From contig CAWJJM010000010.1 of the NCBI GenBank assembly GCA_963843275.1, positions 186,001 to 250,000 on the forward strand: a stretch of 64,000 bases of DNA, read 5' to 3'. Numbering within the stretch: the first letter of the stretch is position 1; each line of letters begins with the position of its first letter. Below are positions 1-7,596 of the stretch, in pieces. Under the pieces are notes generated by a model. It did no database searches. It saw only the letters and a list, made by a program, of their open reading frames with translations, and was not told where the DNA came from. The stretch is from CAWJJM01 sp963843275 (GTDB lineage: Bacteria > Acidobacteriota > Thermoanaerobaculia > Multivoradales > JBCCEF01). Both the position numbers and the translations under genes were made by a program.

Positions 1-2002
1 ACCCCCAGCTCACCCCCAGGGTGCGGCTGAAGTTCTTCCGCGTCTCGACGATCCGCGCCTCGATCATCACCAGCGGCTCGGGGATGTCGAGGTTCTCGAT
101 CACCGCGATCTCGGTGTCGAGGTAGTTCGGCAGCTCCTTGATGATCAGGGTGTTGGTGCGCCGGTCGACGATGACGCTGCCGCGCTGGCTGAGCACCGAG
201 CGCAGCAGGCTGGCCACCTGGTTGGCGTCGGCGTAGGAGAGGCGCCGCATCACCGTGTTGAGCGGAATCGACAGCGCCTGCGCCTGGGCGAGCTGCTGGC
301 GCTGATGCGCCTCCTGCTGCAGCACGCTGGTGGGCGCGATGCGCATGATGTTGCCCTCGACCTCGTAGGACAGGCCGTTGATCTTGAGCACCTGCTCGAA
401 GGCCTGGTCCCACGGCACGTCGGTCAGCTCCATGGTGACCGTGCCCTTGACCCCGGGCTGGATCACGATGTTGAGCCCCGACAGCACCGCGAAGGAGCGC
501 AGCGTCTCCACCAGGTCGGCGTCGCGCAGGCTGAAGCTGTAGCGCTCGCCGACGTACTTCTTGGTGGTGCCGCCCACCGCCCGGGTGGCGAAGGCGTCCG
601 CCGGGGCCTGCGGCGTGGTGATCTCGACCTGCTGGTCGGAGTAGAGGTCGAGGTCGCTGCTGGCGGCCGGCGCCGCCGCGGCCGGCATCGGCTGCGGCCG
701 GACCTGGATCTCGAGGTCGCGGTCCGCCGGCTGCTGCGGCTCGTTGGTGACCTCCACCTGCTCGCCGGCCGGCGCGGTCGGCGGCGCGGGCGGCGGCGTG
801 GACGGGGAAGTCTGCGCCAGCGCGCGGGCCGTGGCCTGCTCGGTCTCCTCCTCGGCCGGGGTCTCCTCCGGCTCCTGCGCGGAGCTCCTCGCCGCCGGCG
901 GGGCCGGGGTCAGCGACGCCATGCGGGCCGCGGCGACGGGGCCGTCGGCGTTGCCGTTGAAGCGCACCACCAGGGCGTCGGGGGTGCGCTCGATCCGCGG
1001 CACCGAGGGCCGGTTGAGGTCGAAGACGACCCGGGCGACCGGCGCCGGGCGGGCCTGGAACTGCGCCACCCGCACCCGCTCCAGCGAGTCGCTGGCCACC
1101 TGGGTGACGGCGACCGGGGTCTGGTTCACCACCCCCGCCAGGTCGATGACGAAGCGGTGGGGGTTGTCGAGCGCGAAGGTGGAGTAGGCGAACTGGCCGT
1201 CGCCGACCACCCGCACCACCGTGCCGTGGTCGGTCCGTTCCACCGCCACCCGGTCGAGGGCGCTCGCGGCCGGGCCGGTGGGCGGCGGCGCCACGTAGGG
1301 GGCGTCGGCCGTGCCGACGGGCAGCGCGGCGCGCTCGCCGCCGGCCGCGGCGGGCTCAGCGGCCGGCTCCTCGGCGACCAGCCGCGAGAGCTCGCTGGCG
1401 GCCGCGGGCTCGGGCCCGGCGGTCGGCGCGGCGGCGGGCGTGTCGTCGGGCAGCGGCTCGTAGGACAGCGCCACCGCGCCCGCCGAGTCGAGCGGGTCGA
1501 GCCGCACCTCGAGCCGGGAGCCCTCGCCCACCACCGAGTGCTCCACCTCCTCGCGGGTGGCCACCACGACGCGGGTCAAGGGCCGATCGGCGCGTCGGTC
1601 CCGCTCCACCAGAACCGCCGAGACCGGGCCCGCACCGGGCGACAGGTCGTGCACGCCGGCGCCCGGCACGCTGTCGGGCAGCTCGAGAACCAGGCGGCCT
1701 TCCGCGTCCCGGAAGCTCGTCCACACCAGCGGCCCGTCGGCCTCGAGCACCACCCGGGTCTCCGGCGTGCCCTCGCGCAGGTCCACCGAGCGCAGGACGA
1801 CCGGCGCCGCGGCCGGGGTCGCCGCCGCCGGTGCAGGGTTGTCCGCCGCCGCGGCGAGGGTGGGCTCCGCCGCCGGCGCCGGTGGCGAGGACGGCGCGGA
1901 GGCGCAGGCGAAGAGCCCCGCCACCGCCGCCGCCGCCACCATCGACGCGAGCAACGTCCGCCCGAGCGGTTTCCCCGATCTCCTGATGCCGATGTCTGCC
2001 AT
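1..2002 (-). CDS. pilQ: type IV pilus secretin PilQ, partial (C-terminus beyond left edge)
   Basis: Outer-membrane secretin through which type IV pili are extruded. About 667 residues are present, read from the ATG at 2002. Residues 1-35 look like a signal/lipoprotein leader (a hydrophobic stretch ending LFACAS). Two AMIN-type peptidoglycan-binding beta domains lie near residues 60-165 and 245-345, separated by Ala/Pro/Glu-rich linkers. An STN domain (about 485-560, with GTVTMELTDVPWDQAFEQVL) and the first secretin N1 domain (about 570-650, with SVIVDRRTNTLIIKELP) follow. The secretin pore itself would lie beyond position 1. It is the last gene of pilM-N-O-P-Q, 53 bases after pilP. The identification is firm from domain order and context. 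Only the 3' end is missing. Confidence 0.93.
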   Translation of the reverse strand, partial: MADIGIRRSGKPLGRTLLASMVAAAAVAGLFACASAPSSPPAPAAEPTLAAAADNPAPAAATPAAAPVVLRSVDLREGTPETRVVLEADGPLVWTSFRDAEGRLVLELPDSVPGAGVHDLSPGAGPVSAVLVERDRRADRPLTRVVVATREEVEHSVVGEGSRLEVRLDPLDSAGAVALSYEPLPDDTPAAAPTAGPEPAAASELSRLVAEEPAAEPAAAGGERAALPVGTADAPYVAPPPTGPAASALDRVAVERTDHGTVVRVVGDGQFAYSTFALDNPHRFVIDLAGVVNQTPVAVTQVASDSLERVRVAQFQARPAPVARVVFDLNRPSVPRIERTPDALVVRFNGNADGPVAAARMASLTPAPPAARSSAQEPEETPAEEETEQATARALAQTSPSTPPPAPPTAPAGEQVEVTNEPQQPADRDLEIQVRPQPMPAAAAPAASSDLDLYSDQQVEITTPQAPADAFATRAVGGTTKKYVGERYSFSLRDADLVETLRSFAVLSGLNIVIQPGVKGTVTMELTDVPWDQAFEQVLKINGLSYEVEGNIMRIAPTSVLQQEAHQRQQLAQAQALSIPLNTVMRRLSYADANQVASLLRSVLSQRGSVIVDRRTNTLIIKELPNYLDTEIAVIENLDIPEPLVMIEARIVETRKNFSRTLGVSWG

Positions 2003-2055
2003 GGCACTCGCTCCCATGTTCGGGACCCGCGAAAAGCCGCGCGCCGCTCGCCGGC

Positions 2056-2613
2056 TCACGGATTCAGCTTCTTGACCACGTCGTGGAACGGCTTGAGAGC
2101 CGTCGGGTCGTTGACGACCTGCTTGAAGACCACCTCGTTCCTGCCGATCGAGATGACCTCGCCGTCGTAGAGGTGGTCTCCCTCCCGGATCAGAAAACTC
2201 TTGTCCTTGTTGGTCGCCCGCACCTGCGCCACCCAGCCGCTCGGCACGTCGAAGATGCCGGTGACGGTGATCTCGTCGATCAACAGGCCGGGGACGCCCT
2301 CCGGCCGCGGGCCCTGGCGCTCCACCTGGTTCCGCGCCTCGAGCAACGACTTGAACGGATCCCGCCGTCCCCCCGGGTCGTAGGAGTAGCCGCCGGAGCC
2401 GGAGAGCACATCTTCGTCGCCCTGGAGGATCTGGTCGATGTCCGGCACCCGCCCCTCGCCCTCGTCCGCCGGCGCCTCGGCGTCGGGACGGTCGGACGCC
2501 GGCTCCTGCTGCGCCGACACGCGCGGCGCGACGCCGACGAGGAGCCACGGCGCGAGGACGGCGAGCAGCGCCGCCGCCGGCTTACGGAGCGGACGCGGGC
2601 GGTGCCTGGGCAT
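2056..2613 (-). CDS. pilP: type IV pilus lipoprotein-like assembly protein PilP
   Basis: Inner-membrane/periplasmic component linking PilN-PilO to the PilQ secretin. I chose the ATG at 2613, which gives 185 residues with an N-terminal hydrophobic segment (PAAALLAVLAPWLLVG) ending in a signal-peptidase-like VSA. An upstream ATG at 2679 would add an Arg/Pro-rich stretch that only mirrors the pilO coding region. A disordered acidic linker (residues 35-60) is followed by the RRDPFKSLL motif typical of PilP and a C-terminal beta domain (about 95-185). There is no lipobox Cys, so it may not be lipidated. The start overlaps the end of pilO by 32 bases, which implies translational coupling. Confidence 0.9.
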   Translation of the reverse strand: MPRHRPRPLRKPAAALLAVLAPWLLVGVAPRVSAQQEPASDRPDAEAPADEGEGRVPDIDQILQGDEDVLSGSGGYSYDPGGRRDPFKSLLEARNQVERQGPRPEGVPGLLIDEITVTGIFDVPSGWVAQVRATNKDKSFLIREGDHLYDGEVISIGRNEVVFKQVVNDPTALKPFHDVVKKLNP

Positions 2614-3178
2614 CGGTCTCGGGCTCCTTGTAGACGAAGGTCTTGGCGATGAAGTGCGCGGAGATGGTCTGGTCGCCACGTTGCTGCGCGGTGATGTGGA
2701 GGTCCTCGATGTTGATGATCCGCGACAGCCGGCTGATCCGGTCGAAGAACATGGCCAGGTTGTGGTAGCCGCCGCTCAGGTCGATCGAGATCGGCCACTC
2801 GCTGAAGAACTCGCGGTCCACGAAACCGCCCGGGGTGAAGCGGCGGAACCCGAAATCACCCTGCTCGGCGAGGGCGCGGATCCGGCGCAGCAGGTCCGGC
2901 GTGTTGCGGCGCGCCGGCAGGATGCGCAGCAGCTTGTCGAGCTCGAGCTCGAGGGTGCGGACCTGCTCGCGGAACTGCGGCAGCTGCGCCTTCGCGGCGC
3001 GCCCCTCGATGATCTTCTTCTGCAGCTCTTCGAGCCGCACCTCCTGGCGCGCGATCTCCTCGTTCATCGGCTTGACGAGCGTGTACCACACGACGCCCAC
3101 CACCACCGCGGCCAGCACCAGGCCCACCACGAGGCCGTAGTACCAGGGCTTGCCTTCGAGACCGGTCTGCATGGCCAT
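2582..3178 (-). CDS. pilO: type IV pilus inner-membrane platform protein PilO
   Basis: Bitopic inner-membrane protein that heterodimerises with PilN to form the pilus alignment complex. The ATG at 3178 gives 198 residues. A cytoplasmic N-terminus (MAMQTGLEGKPWYYG) precedes one transmembrane helix (about 17-38). A periplasmic coiled coil (about 45-95) and a ferredoxin-like domain follow, with the family-typical segment FFDRISRLSRIINIEDL. A longer reading frame from 3268 only adds Arg-rich sequence opposite pilN and is not used. It begins 4 bases after the pilN stop, so the operon is tightly coupled. Confidence 0.92.
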   Translation of the reverse strand: MAMQTGLEGKPWYYGLVVGLVLAAVVVGVVWYTLVKPMNEEIARQEVRLEELQKKIIEGRAAKAQLPQFREQVRTLELELDKLLRILPARRNTPDLLRRIRALAEQGDFGFRRFTPGGFVDREFFSEWPISIDLSGGYHNLAMFFDRISRLSRIINIEDLHITAQQRGDQTISAHFIAKTFVYKEPETDAQAPPASAP

Positions 3179-3182
3179 CGCG

Positions 3183-3863
3183 TCAGCCCCCCGCCTCGTC
3201 CGCGAGGTCCCCGGCCGCGGGCGCCGGCGCCGGGGCGGCGGGCGCCGCTTTCGGCGGCGCCGCGGCACCGGTGGCCGCCGGAGCGGGCGCGGGGGTCGGC
3301 TTGAAGCTGAAGTTGAAGGTGATCGAGAACGAGTAGACGCTCCCCCGACCCTGCTGGGTGTCGCGCAGGATCGGCTCCTGGAACTCCGGCACCTTGTCGA
3401 GGTTGTCCATGAAGGCGGCCACGGCGTTGGTGTTGAAGGCGCGCCCGGCGAGCGAGATGGTGTTGCCCCGCATGTCCAGGCGGTCCAGCCAGAGCAGCTC
3501 GGGCAACGCGCGCGAGATCGCGTCCATCAGCCGCACCGGGCCCTTCTGGTTGAGCCGCAGGTCGGTGATCACCTGGATCTTGTGCTCGAGCTCGGCCTGC
3601 TTCGCCTTGTACTCCTCGACCTCGCGGATGATCGGCGCCAGCTCGTCGACCTCCCGCTGTGCCTCCGCGATCTGGTCGCGGTTGTGGGAGATCGCCAGGC
3701 GCTTCTGCCACCACCAGGCGGCGGCGGGGAGCACGCCGACCAGGACGAAGGCGGCGAGCAGCACCCACAGCGCGATGTTCGGGCTCTCGAAGAAGGACGC
3801 GGGCTTGACCCGGCGGACCGCGGTCGGCCGCTTCCCCTCGGCGAGCAGATTGATCTTGATCAC
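3183..3863 (-). CDS. pilN: type IV pilus inner-membrane platform protein PilN
   Basis: Bitopic inner-membrane partner of PilM (cytoplasmic side) and PilO. I place the start at the GTG at 3863, reading (M)IKINLLAEGKRP, because this is the conserved PilM-binding N-terminal peptide of PilN. A GGAG sits 6 bases upstream. The protein is about 226 residues with one transmembrane helix at residues 31-52, a coiled coil (57-90) and a periplasmic ferredoxin-like domain. The last 45 residues are an Ala/Pro-rich tail. It starts 14 bases after the pilM stop. Confidence 0.92.
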   Translation of the reverse strand: MIKINLLAEGKRPTAVRRVKPASFFESPNIALWVLLAAFVLVGVLPAAAWWWQKRLAISHNRDQIAEAQREVDELAPIIREVEEYKAKQAELEHKIQVITDLRLNQKGPVRLMDAISRALPELLWLDRLDMRGNTISLAGRAFNTNAVAAFMDNLDKVPEFQEPILRDTQQGRGSVYSFSITFNFSFKPTPAPAPAATGAAAPPKAAPAAPAPAPAAGDLADEAGG

Positions 3864-3877
3864 GGTGGGCTCCGGGA

Positions 3878-4930
3878 TCAGTCCCCGACTCGGCGGACCG
3901 CCAGACCGACGGCGACCGCCAGCATCGGCGCGATGGTCTCCAACCACCCGGCGCTGAACTCGCTCTCCCGATAGCGGATCCGACGCAGGGGGTTCATCAG
4001 CTCGACCGGGACCTGGAAGCGGTCCCGCAGGACCTCCTGGAGCCCGGGGGTGAGGGAGCAGCCGCCCGACAGGACGAGCTCGTCGGCGGCCCCTTCCGAG
4101 GACGTGGCGGTGTAGAAGTCGAAGGTCTTGCGGATCTCGGCGGCCATCTCGGCGGAGACCTCGTCGAGCACCTGGCGCACGTCGGCCGGGCTGTAGCGCC
4201 CCTGGGCCTCGCCGCGCTTGAGCGCCTCCGCCTGGTCGAAGGAGAGGTTCAGGTCGCGCTGCAGCGACTCGGTGAACTGGTTGCCGCCGAAGGAGATGTC
4301 GCGCCAGAACACGGTGGCGCCGCGGGCGATGACGTTGATGTTGGTGACCGCCGCCCCCATGTTGACCAGCGCCACCGTCTTGAGCGGGTCGACGTCGTAG
4401 TTGACCTCGTAGCAGTTCTGGATCGCGAAGGCGTCGACGTCGACCAGCACCGGCGACTTGCCCGTCTGGCTGATCACCGAGATGTAGTCGTTGACCTTGT
4501 CGCGCTTGACGGCGACCAGCAGCACCTCCATGGTGTCGCGCTCGCCGCCGTCGGGCAGCACCACGTAGTCCAGCCGGACGTCGTTGATGTCGAAGGGGAT
4601 GTACTGCTCGGCCTCCCACTGGATCGACTCGCCGAGCTCCTCGGGGTTCATCGCCGGAACCTGGATCTTCTTGATGATCACCGAGTGGCCCGACAACGAG
4701 GTCGCGTAGGAGGTCGCCTTCACCCGGGTCTCGTCGTTGAGCTTGTGGATGGCGTCGACCACCAGCGAGGAGTCCATGATCGAGCCGTCGACGATGGCCT
4801 CGGGGGAGAGCGGCTCCACGCCGAGCCGCTCGAGGTGGTACTCGCCCTTGCGTTCACGCAGCTCGACCAGCTTGACCGCAGAACTCCCGAGGTCGAGCCC
4901 GACCAGTCCTTTCGAACGCGTGAAGAGCAT
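3878..4930 (-). CDS. pilM: type IV pilus actin-like ATPase PilM
   Basis: Cytoplasmic actin/FtsA-fold protein that binds the N-terminal peptide of PilN and forms the cytoplasmic ring of the pilus machine. It has 350 residues, the usual family length. The phosphate-1 motif is LVGLDLGSSAVKLVEL (residues 9-24), the SHS2-like insert is in the first half, and a phosphate-2/adenosine-type region lies near LVLSGGCSLTPGL. It is the first gene of the pilM-N-O-P-Q operon. The leader holds a promoter-like element at 4998-5026 and a hairpin with a T-run at 4945-4967. Confidence 0.94.
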   Translation of the reverse strand: MLFTRSKGLVGLDLGSSAVKLVELRERKGEYHLERLGVEPLSPEAIVDGSIMDSSLVVDAIHKLNDETRVKATSYATSLSGHSVIIKKIQVPAMNPEELGESIQWEAEQYIPFDINDVRLDYVVLPDGGERDTMEVLLVAVKRDKVNDYISVISQTGKSPVLVDVDAFAIQNCYEVNYDVDPLKTVALVNMGAAVTNINVIARGATVFWRDISFGGNQFTESLQRDLNLSFDQAEALKRGEAQGRYSPADVRQVLDEVSAEMAAEIRKTFDFYTATSSEGAADELVLSGGCSLTPGLQEVLRDRFQVPVELMNPLRRIRYRESEFSAGWLETIAPMLAVAVGLAVRRVGD

Positions 4931-4944
4931 CGCGGTACCCCCCC

Positions 4945-4967
4945 AAAAAACCTCGTGGCGATGCCAC
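4945..4967 (-). terminator. small hairpin plus T-run in the pilM leader (possible attenuator)
   Basis: Read on the minus strand, GTGGC-ATC-GCCAC forms a 5-bp stem. Four bases later comes a run of six T, about 15 bases before the pilM ATG. It has the form of a short intrinsic terminator between promoter and gene, but the stem is weak and the T-run may simply be sequence before the ribosome binding site. Confidence 0.3.
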
Positions 4968-4997
4968 CTTAGGGCAGAAAACTTAAAGCTTCGCTGG

Positions 4998-5026
4998 AGC
5001 CTAGCAACAAAAACCTAACCGGTCAA
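4998..5026 (-). promoter_or_regulatory. sigma70-like promoter of pilMNOPQ
   Basis: On the minus strand TTGACC (5026-5021) is separated by 17 bases from TAGGCT (5003-4998). The region is locally AT-rich against a very GC-rich background. It lies about 70 bases upstream of pilM and is the only promoter-like element seen before the operon. Confidence 0.55.
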
Positions 5027-5111
5027 GGACCAAATGCTCCTATAGCTATGAGGCGAAGCGCAGCATACCCCGTGGTCGCGGGTGGCGCAAGCCGCGAGCC
5101 TCCCGGCGCCC

Positions 5112-5684
5112 TCACGGCCGCCAGCTCCAGCCCAGCATCAGGCCCTCCGAGCCGGGGTTGTGCCCGTAGATGCCGGCGTTGGACAGGTGGAAGAAGGTGA
5201 CCTCGAGGCGCGCGCCGGGCCGGACCTGCCAGGCGAGCTCGAGGCCGCTGCGGAACTCGAGCGTCCCGCCGAGCTCCTTGCCCTCCCCGGCCGAGTAGCC
5301 GCCGGCGCCGGTGAACGCGGTGGCGTGCCAGCGTCGGGACGACGACCGGACCGGCGCCGCGCCCCCCTCGCCGTGCCGCGCCGCCCGCCAGCGCTCCCAG
5401 CTCTCCGCGAGGTCGAGGCGCAGCCCGGCGTAGACGTAGGTGGCGCCGCGGTCGTCGACCACCGCGCCGACCGCCGGCTCGACCGGCAGCTCGCCGGCCA
5501 CCCACGGGACGCGGAACGGCGTCCAGCGGGTCTCGACGGCGGCGGCCGCCGCCTCTTGCCGCTCGAGCAGGTCGCTGACGCCGACGCTGGCCGCCACGCC
5601 GGTGAGATGGGGCGCCCAGGCGAGAGCCGCCGGCGCCGGCGCGAGGAGCCAGCCGATCCAGATCCACCGAGCCCACCCCTTCAT
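5112..5684 (-). CDS. pagL: PagL-like lipid A 3-O-deacylase (acyloxyacyl hydrolase family)
   Basis: Predicted outer-membrane beta-barrel enzyme that removes the 3-O-linked acyl chain of lipid A. It has 190 residues with a signal peptide (residues 1-22, ending AALA). The C-terminal active-site segment reads FFHLSNAGIYGH and ends in an aromatic strand (MLGWSW). His166, Ser168 and Glu180 fall at the same relative spacing (0, +2, +14) as the catalytic triad known for Pseudomonas PagL (His126, Ser128, Glu140). Alternating hydrophobic strands elsewhere suit an eight-stranded barrel. It is transcribed alone, divergently from a glycosyltransferase that may also act on the envelope. The family call is good; specificity is inferred. 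Confidence 0.75.
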   Translation of the reverse strand: MKGWARWIWIGWLLAPAPAALAWAPHLTGVAASVGVSDLLERQEAAAAAVETRWTPFRVPWVAGELPVEPAVGAVVDDRGATYVYAGLRLDLAESWERWRAARHGEGGAAPVRSSSRRWHATAFTGAGGYSAGEGKELGGTLEFRSGLELAWQVRPGARLEVTFFHLSNAGIYGHNPGSEGLMLGWSWRP

Positions 5685-5762
5685 GCGGCCCCCGAGAAAC
5701 GTGTCCGAAACTGGGAAGGATCATAGCAAGCCGCCGCCGGGTGGGGCGGATAAGATAGGTCG

Positions 5763-6593
5763 GTGAGCCCGCCCCCGCTGCTGTCCCTCATCGTTCCGGT
5801 CTACAACGAGCAGGACAACCTGCCCGTCCTGGCGGAGGAGATCGCGCGCGCCCTCGCCCCGACCGGGGTCGCCTACGAGGTGCTGTTCGTCGACGACGGC
5901 TCGACCGACGGGAGCCCGGCGGTGCTGGCGCACCTGGCGGCGGCGGACGAGCGGCTGCGGGTGCTGCGGCTGGCGCGCAACTCGGGCCAGTCGGCGGCGC
6001 TGACCGCGGGCTTCCGTCACGCCCGCGGCGAGCTCGCCGCCACCCTCGACGCCGACCTGCAGAACGACCCGGCCGACATCCCGCGCCTGCTCGCCGCGCT
6101 CGACGGCGTCGACGTCGTCTGCGGCGTGCGCGCCCGCCGGCGCGACAACTGGGTGCGCCGGGTGTCGTCGCGGATCGCCAACGCGGTGCGGAACTGGGCC
6201 ACCGACGAGTCGATCACCGACGTCGGCTGCACCCTCCGCGTCTACCGCACCGCCTACCTCACCCACCTGCCGATGTTCACCGGCATGCACCGCTTCCTGC
6301 CCACCCTGCTGCGGATGTCGGGAGCGCGCATCCGGGAGGTGCCGGTCCACCACCGTCCCCGCCTCCACGGCCAGCCGAAGTACGGCATCCACAACCGCCT
6401 GTGGCGCGGTATGGTCGACCTCCTGGCCGTGCGCTGGATGCAGCGGCGCTGGATCGACCCCCGCATCGTCGAGGAGAAGGACGAGTGGACCACGCCACCC
6501 TCTGGGTCTGGATCGGATTCGCCGGACAGGGCCTCTTCTTCGCCCGTTTCTTCGTCCAGTGGCTCGCCTCCGAGCGGCGCAAGCAGAGCGTAG
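5763..6593 (+). CDS. family 2 glycosyltransferase (dolichyl/undecaprenyl-phosphate sugar synthase type)
   Basis: A GT-A fold enzyme that transfers a sugar from a nucleotide sugar, probably to polyprenyl phosphate. It starts at GTG 5763. Motifs seen are SLIVPVYNEQDNLP (residues 8-21), the nucleotide-binding VDDGSTDGSP (42-51) and the metal-binding DADLQNDP (97-104). It lacks the two C-terminal transmembrane helices found in ArnC/GtrB proteins, so it resembles soluble DPM1-type synthases. Its last 36 residues (Ser/Pro/Gly-rich) overlap the start of the next gene in another frame and look non-functional; the genuine C-terminus may be nearer residue 240. It pairs with the LAB_N protein downstream. 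Confidence 0.85.
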   Translation: MSPPPLLSLIVPVYNEQDNLPVLAEEIARALAPTGVAYEVLFVDDGSTDGSPAVLAHLAAADERLRVLRLARNSGQSAALTAGFRHARGELAATLDADLQNDPADIPRLLAALDGVDVVCGVRARRRDNWVRRVSSRIANAVRNWATDESITDVGCTLRVYRTAYLTHLPMFTGMHRFLPTLLRMSGARIREVPVHHRPRLHGQPKYGIHNRLWRGMVDLLAVRWMQRRWIDPRIVEEKDEWTTPPSGSGSDSPDRASSSPVSSSSGSPPSGASRA

Positions 6594-6778
6594 TCCCCAC
6601 CGCGTTCTGGTTCTTCTCGGTCGGCGGCGGCCTGGTGCTGCTGTCCTACGCCATCCACCGCCGTGACCCGGTGTTCATCGTCGGGCAGGCGGCCGGGCTG
6701 GTGATCTACGCCCGCAACCTGTGGTTCATCTACGGGCGCCGCGACCCGACCGAGGAGCCGGCGGACCCGCCGCGCTGA
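6485..6778 (+). CDS. small LAB_N (lipid-A-disaccharide synthase N-terminal-like) membrane protein
   Basis: A 97-residue membrane protein, with start chosen at GTG 6485 (VDHATLWVWIGFAGQ). It has three predicted transmembrane helices and the LAB_N family segments RFFVQWLASERR and PTAFWFFSVGG, then AGLVIYARNLWFIY. Stand-alone LAB_N proteins are small multidrug-resistance-like helical proteins, often encoded beside DPM1-type glycosyltransferases, and are thought to take part in moving or modifying lipid-linked sugars. It overlaps the preceding glycosyltransferase frame by 109 bases, which supports coupled expression. The exact role is unknown. Confidence 0.8.
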   Translation: MDHATLWVWIGFAGQGLFFARFFVQWLASERRKQSVVPTAFWFFSVGGGLVLLSYAIHRRDPVFIVGQAAGLVIYARNLWFIYGRRDPTEEPADPPR

Positions 6779-6794
6779 GCCGCCGGCGGCGCGC

Positions 6795-7580
6795 TCAGCC
6801 CGCCTCCGGCAGCAGCAGGCGCTCGATCGAGCGGGCGTGGCCGGTCGACTCGTCGACGTCGATCACCGCGCCGGCCAGGCGCACGTCGTTCTTGGCGACG
6901 TCGAACGAGGACCGGGTCTGCAGCAGGAAGCGGGGCAGCACGCGGTCGGCGCGCACCCCGATCACCGACTCGTAGGGACCGGTCATGCCGGCGTCGGTGA
7001 GGTAGGCGGTGCCGCCCGGCAGGAGGCGCTCGTCCGCCGTCGGCACGTGGGTGTGGGTGCCGACCACCGCCGACACCCGCCCGTCGAGATGGAAGCCCAG
7101 CGCCGTCTTCTCGCTGGTGGCCTCGGCGTGGAAGTCGACGAAGATCACCCGCACCTCGGGCGGCAGCTCCGCGAGCAGCCGGTCGGCCACCTGGAAGGGC
7201 GAGTCGAGCGGGTCCATGAAGACCCGGCCCTGGAGGTTGATCGTCGCCACCGGCACGCCGGCGGCGGTCTCGCCCACGTAGAGGCCGGCGCCGGGGTTGC
7301 CGGCAGGGTAGTTGGCCGGCCGCAGCAGCCGCGGCTCGCGGGCGAGCAGGTCGTGGACCTCGCTGCTTGTCCCAGATGTGGTTGCCGCTGGTGAAGCAGT
7401 CGATCGGCAGCTCGTCGAGCTCGGCGAAGACCCGGGGGTGACGCCGAAGCCGCCGGCCGAGTTCTCGACGTTGACGACCGTGTAGTCGACGCGGTGGCGG
7501 TCGATCAGGCGCGGCAGCAGGTCGCGCAGCACGCGGCGTCCCGGCTTGCCGACGACGTCTCCGACGAAGAGCAGCTTCAT
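6795..7580 (-). CDS. ymdB: YmdB-family metallophosphoesterase, with two compensating frame breaks
   Basis: Calcineurin-like phosphoesterase of the YmdB/TIGR00282 family, reported to hydrolyse cyclic nucleotides and usually encoded next to RNase Y, as here. It is 261 codons long, normal for the family. MKLLFVGDVVGKPGRR begins the metal-site region; VDFHAEATSEK and VVGTHTHVPTADER follow. Between about 7362 and 7436 the main frame reads Ser/Thr-rich nonsense, whereas the neighbouring frame in that stretch reads TSGNHIWDKQ, the expected metal-binding GNHxWD motif. One base missing in a C-run near 7435 and one extra base near 7362 would restore the family sequence. The protein is probably intact in the organism. 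Confidence 0.85.
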   Translation of the reverse strand: MKLLFVGDVVGKPGRRVLRDLLPRLIDRHRVDYTVVNVENSAGGFGVTPGSSPSSTSCRSTASPAATTSGTSSEVHDLLAREPRLLRPANYPAGNPGAGLYVGETAAGVPVATINLQGRVFMDPLDSPFQVADRLLAELPPEVRVIFVDFHAEATSEKTALGFHLDGRVSAVVGTHTHVPTADERLLPGGTAYLTDAGMTGPYESVIGVRADRVLPRFLLQTRSSFDVAKNDVRLAGAVIDVDESTGHARSIERLLLPEAG

Positions 7581-7596
7581 CCCGGTCCCCGTCGTC

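Noticed and set aside
305..2170. 621-codon plus-strand frame opposite pilQ and pilP
   Set aside because: Arg/His/Gly-rich translation with no family match. The opposite strand carries clear pilQ/pilP domains.
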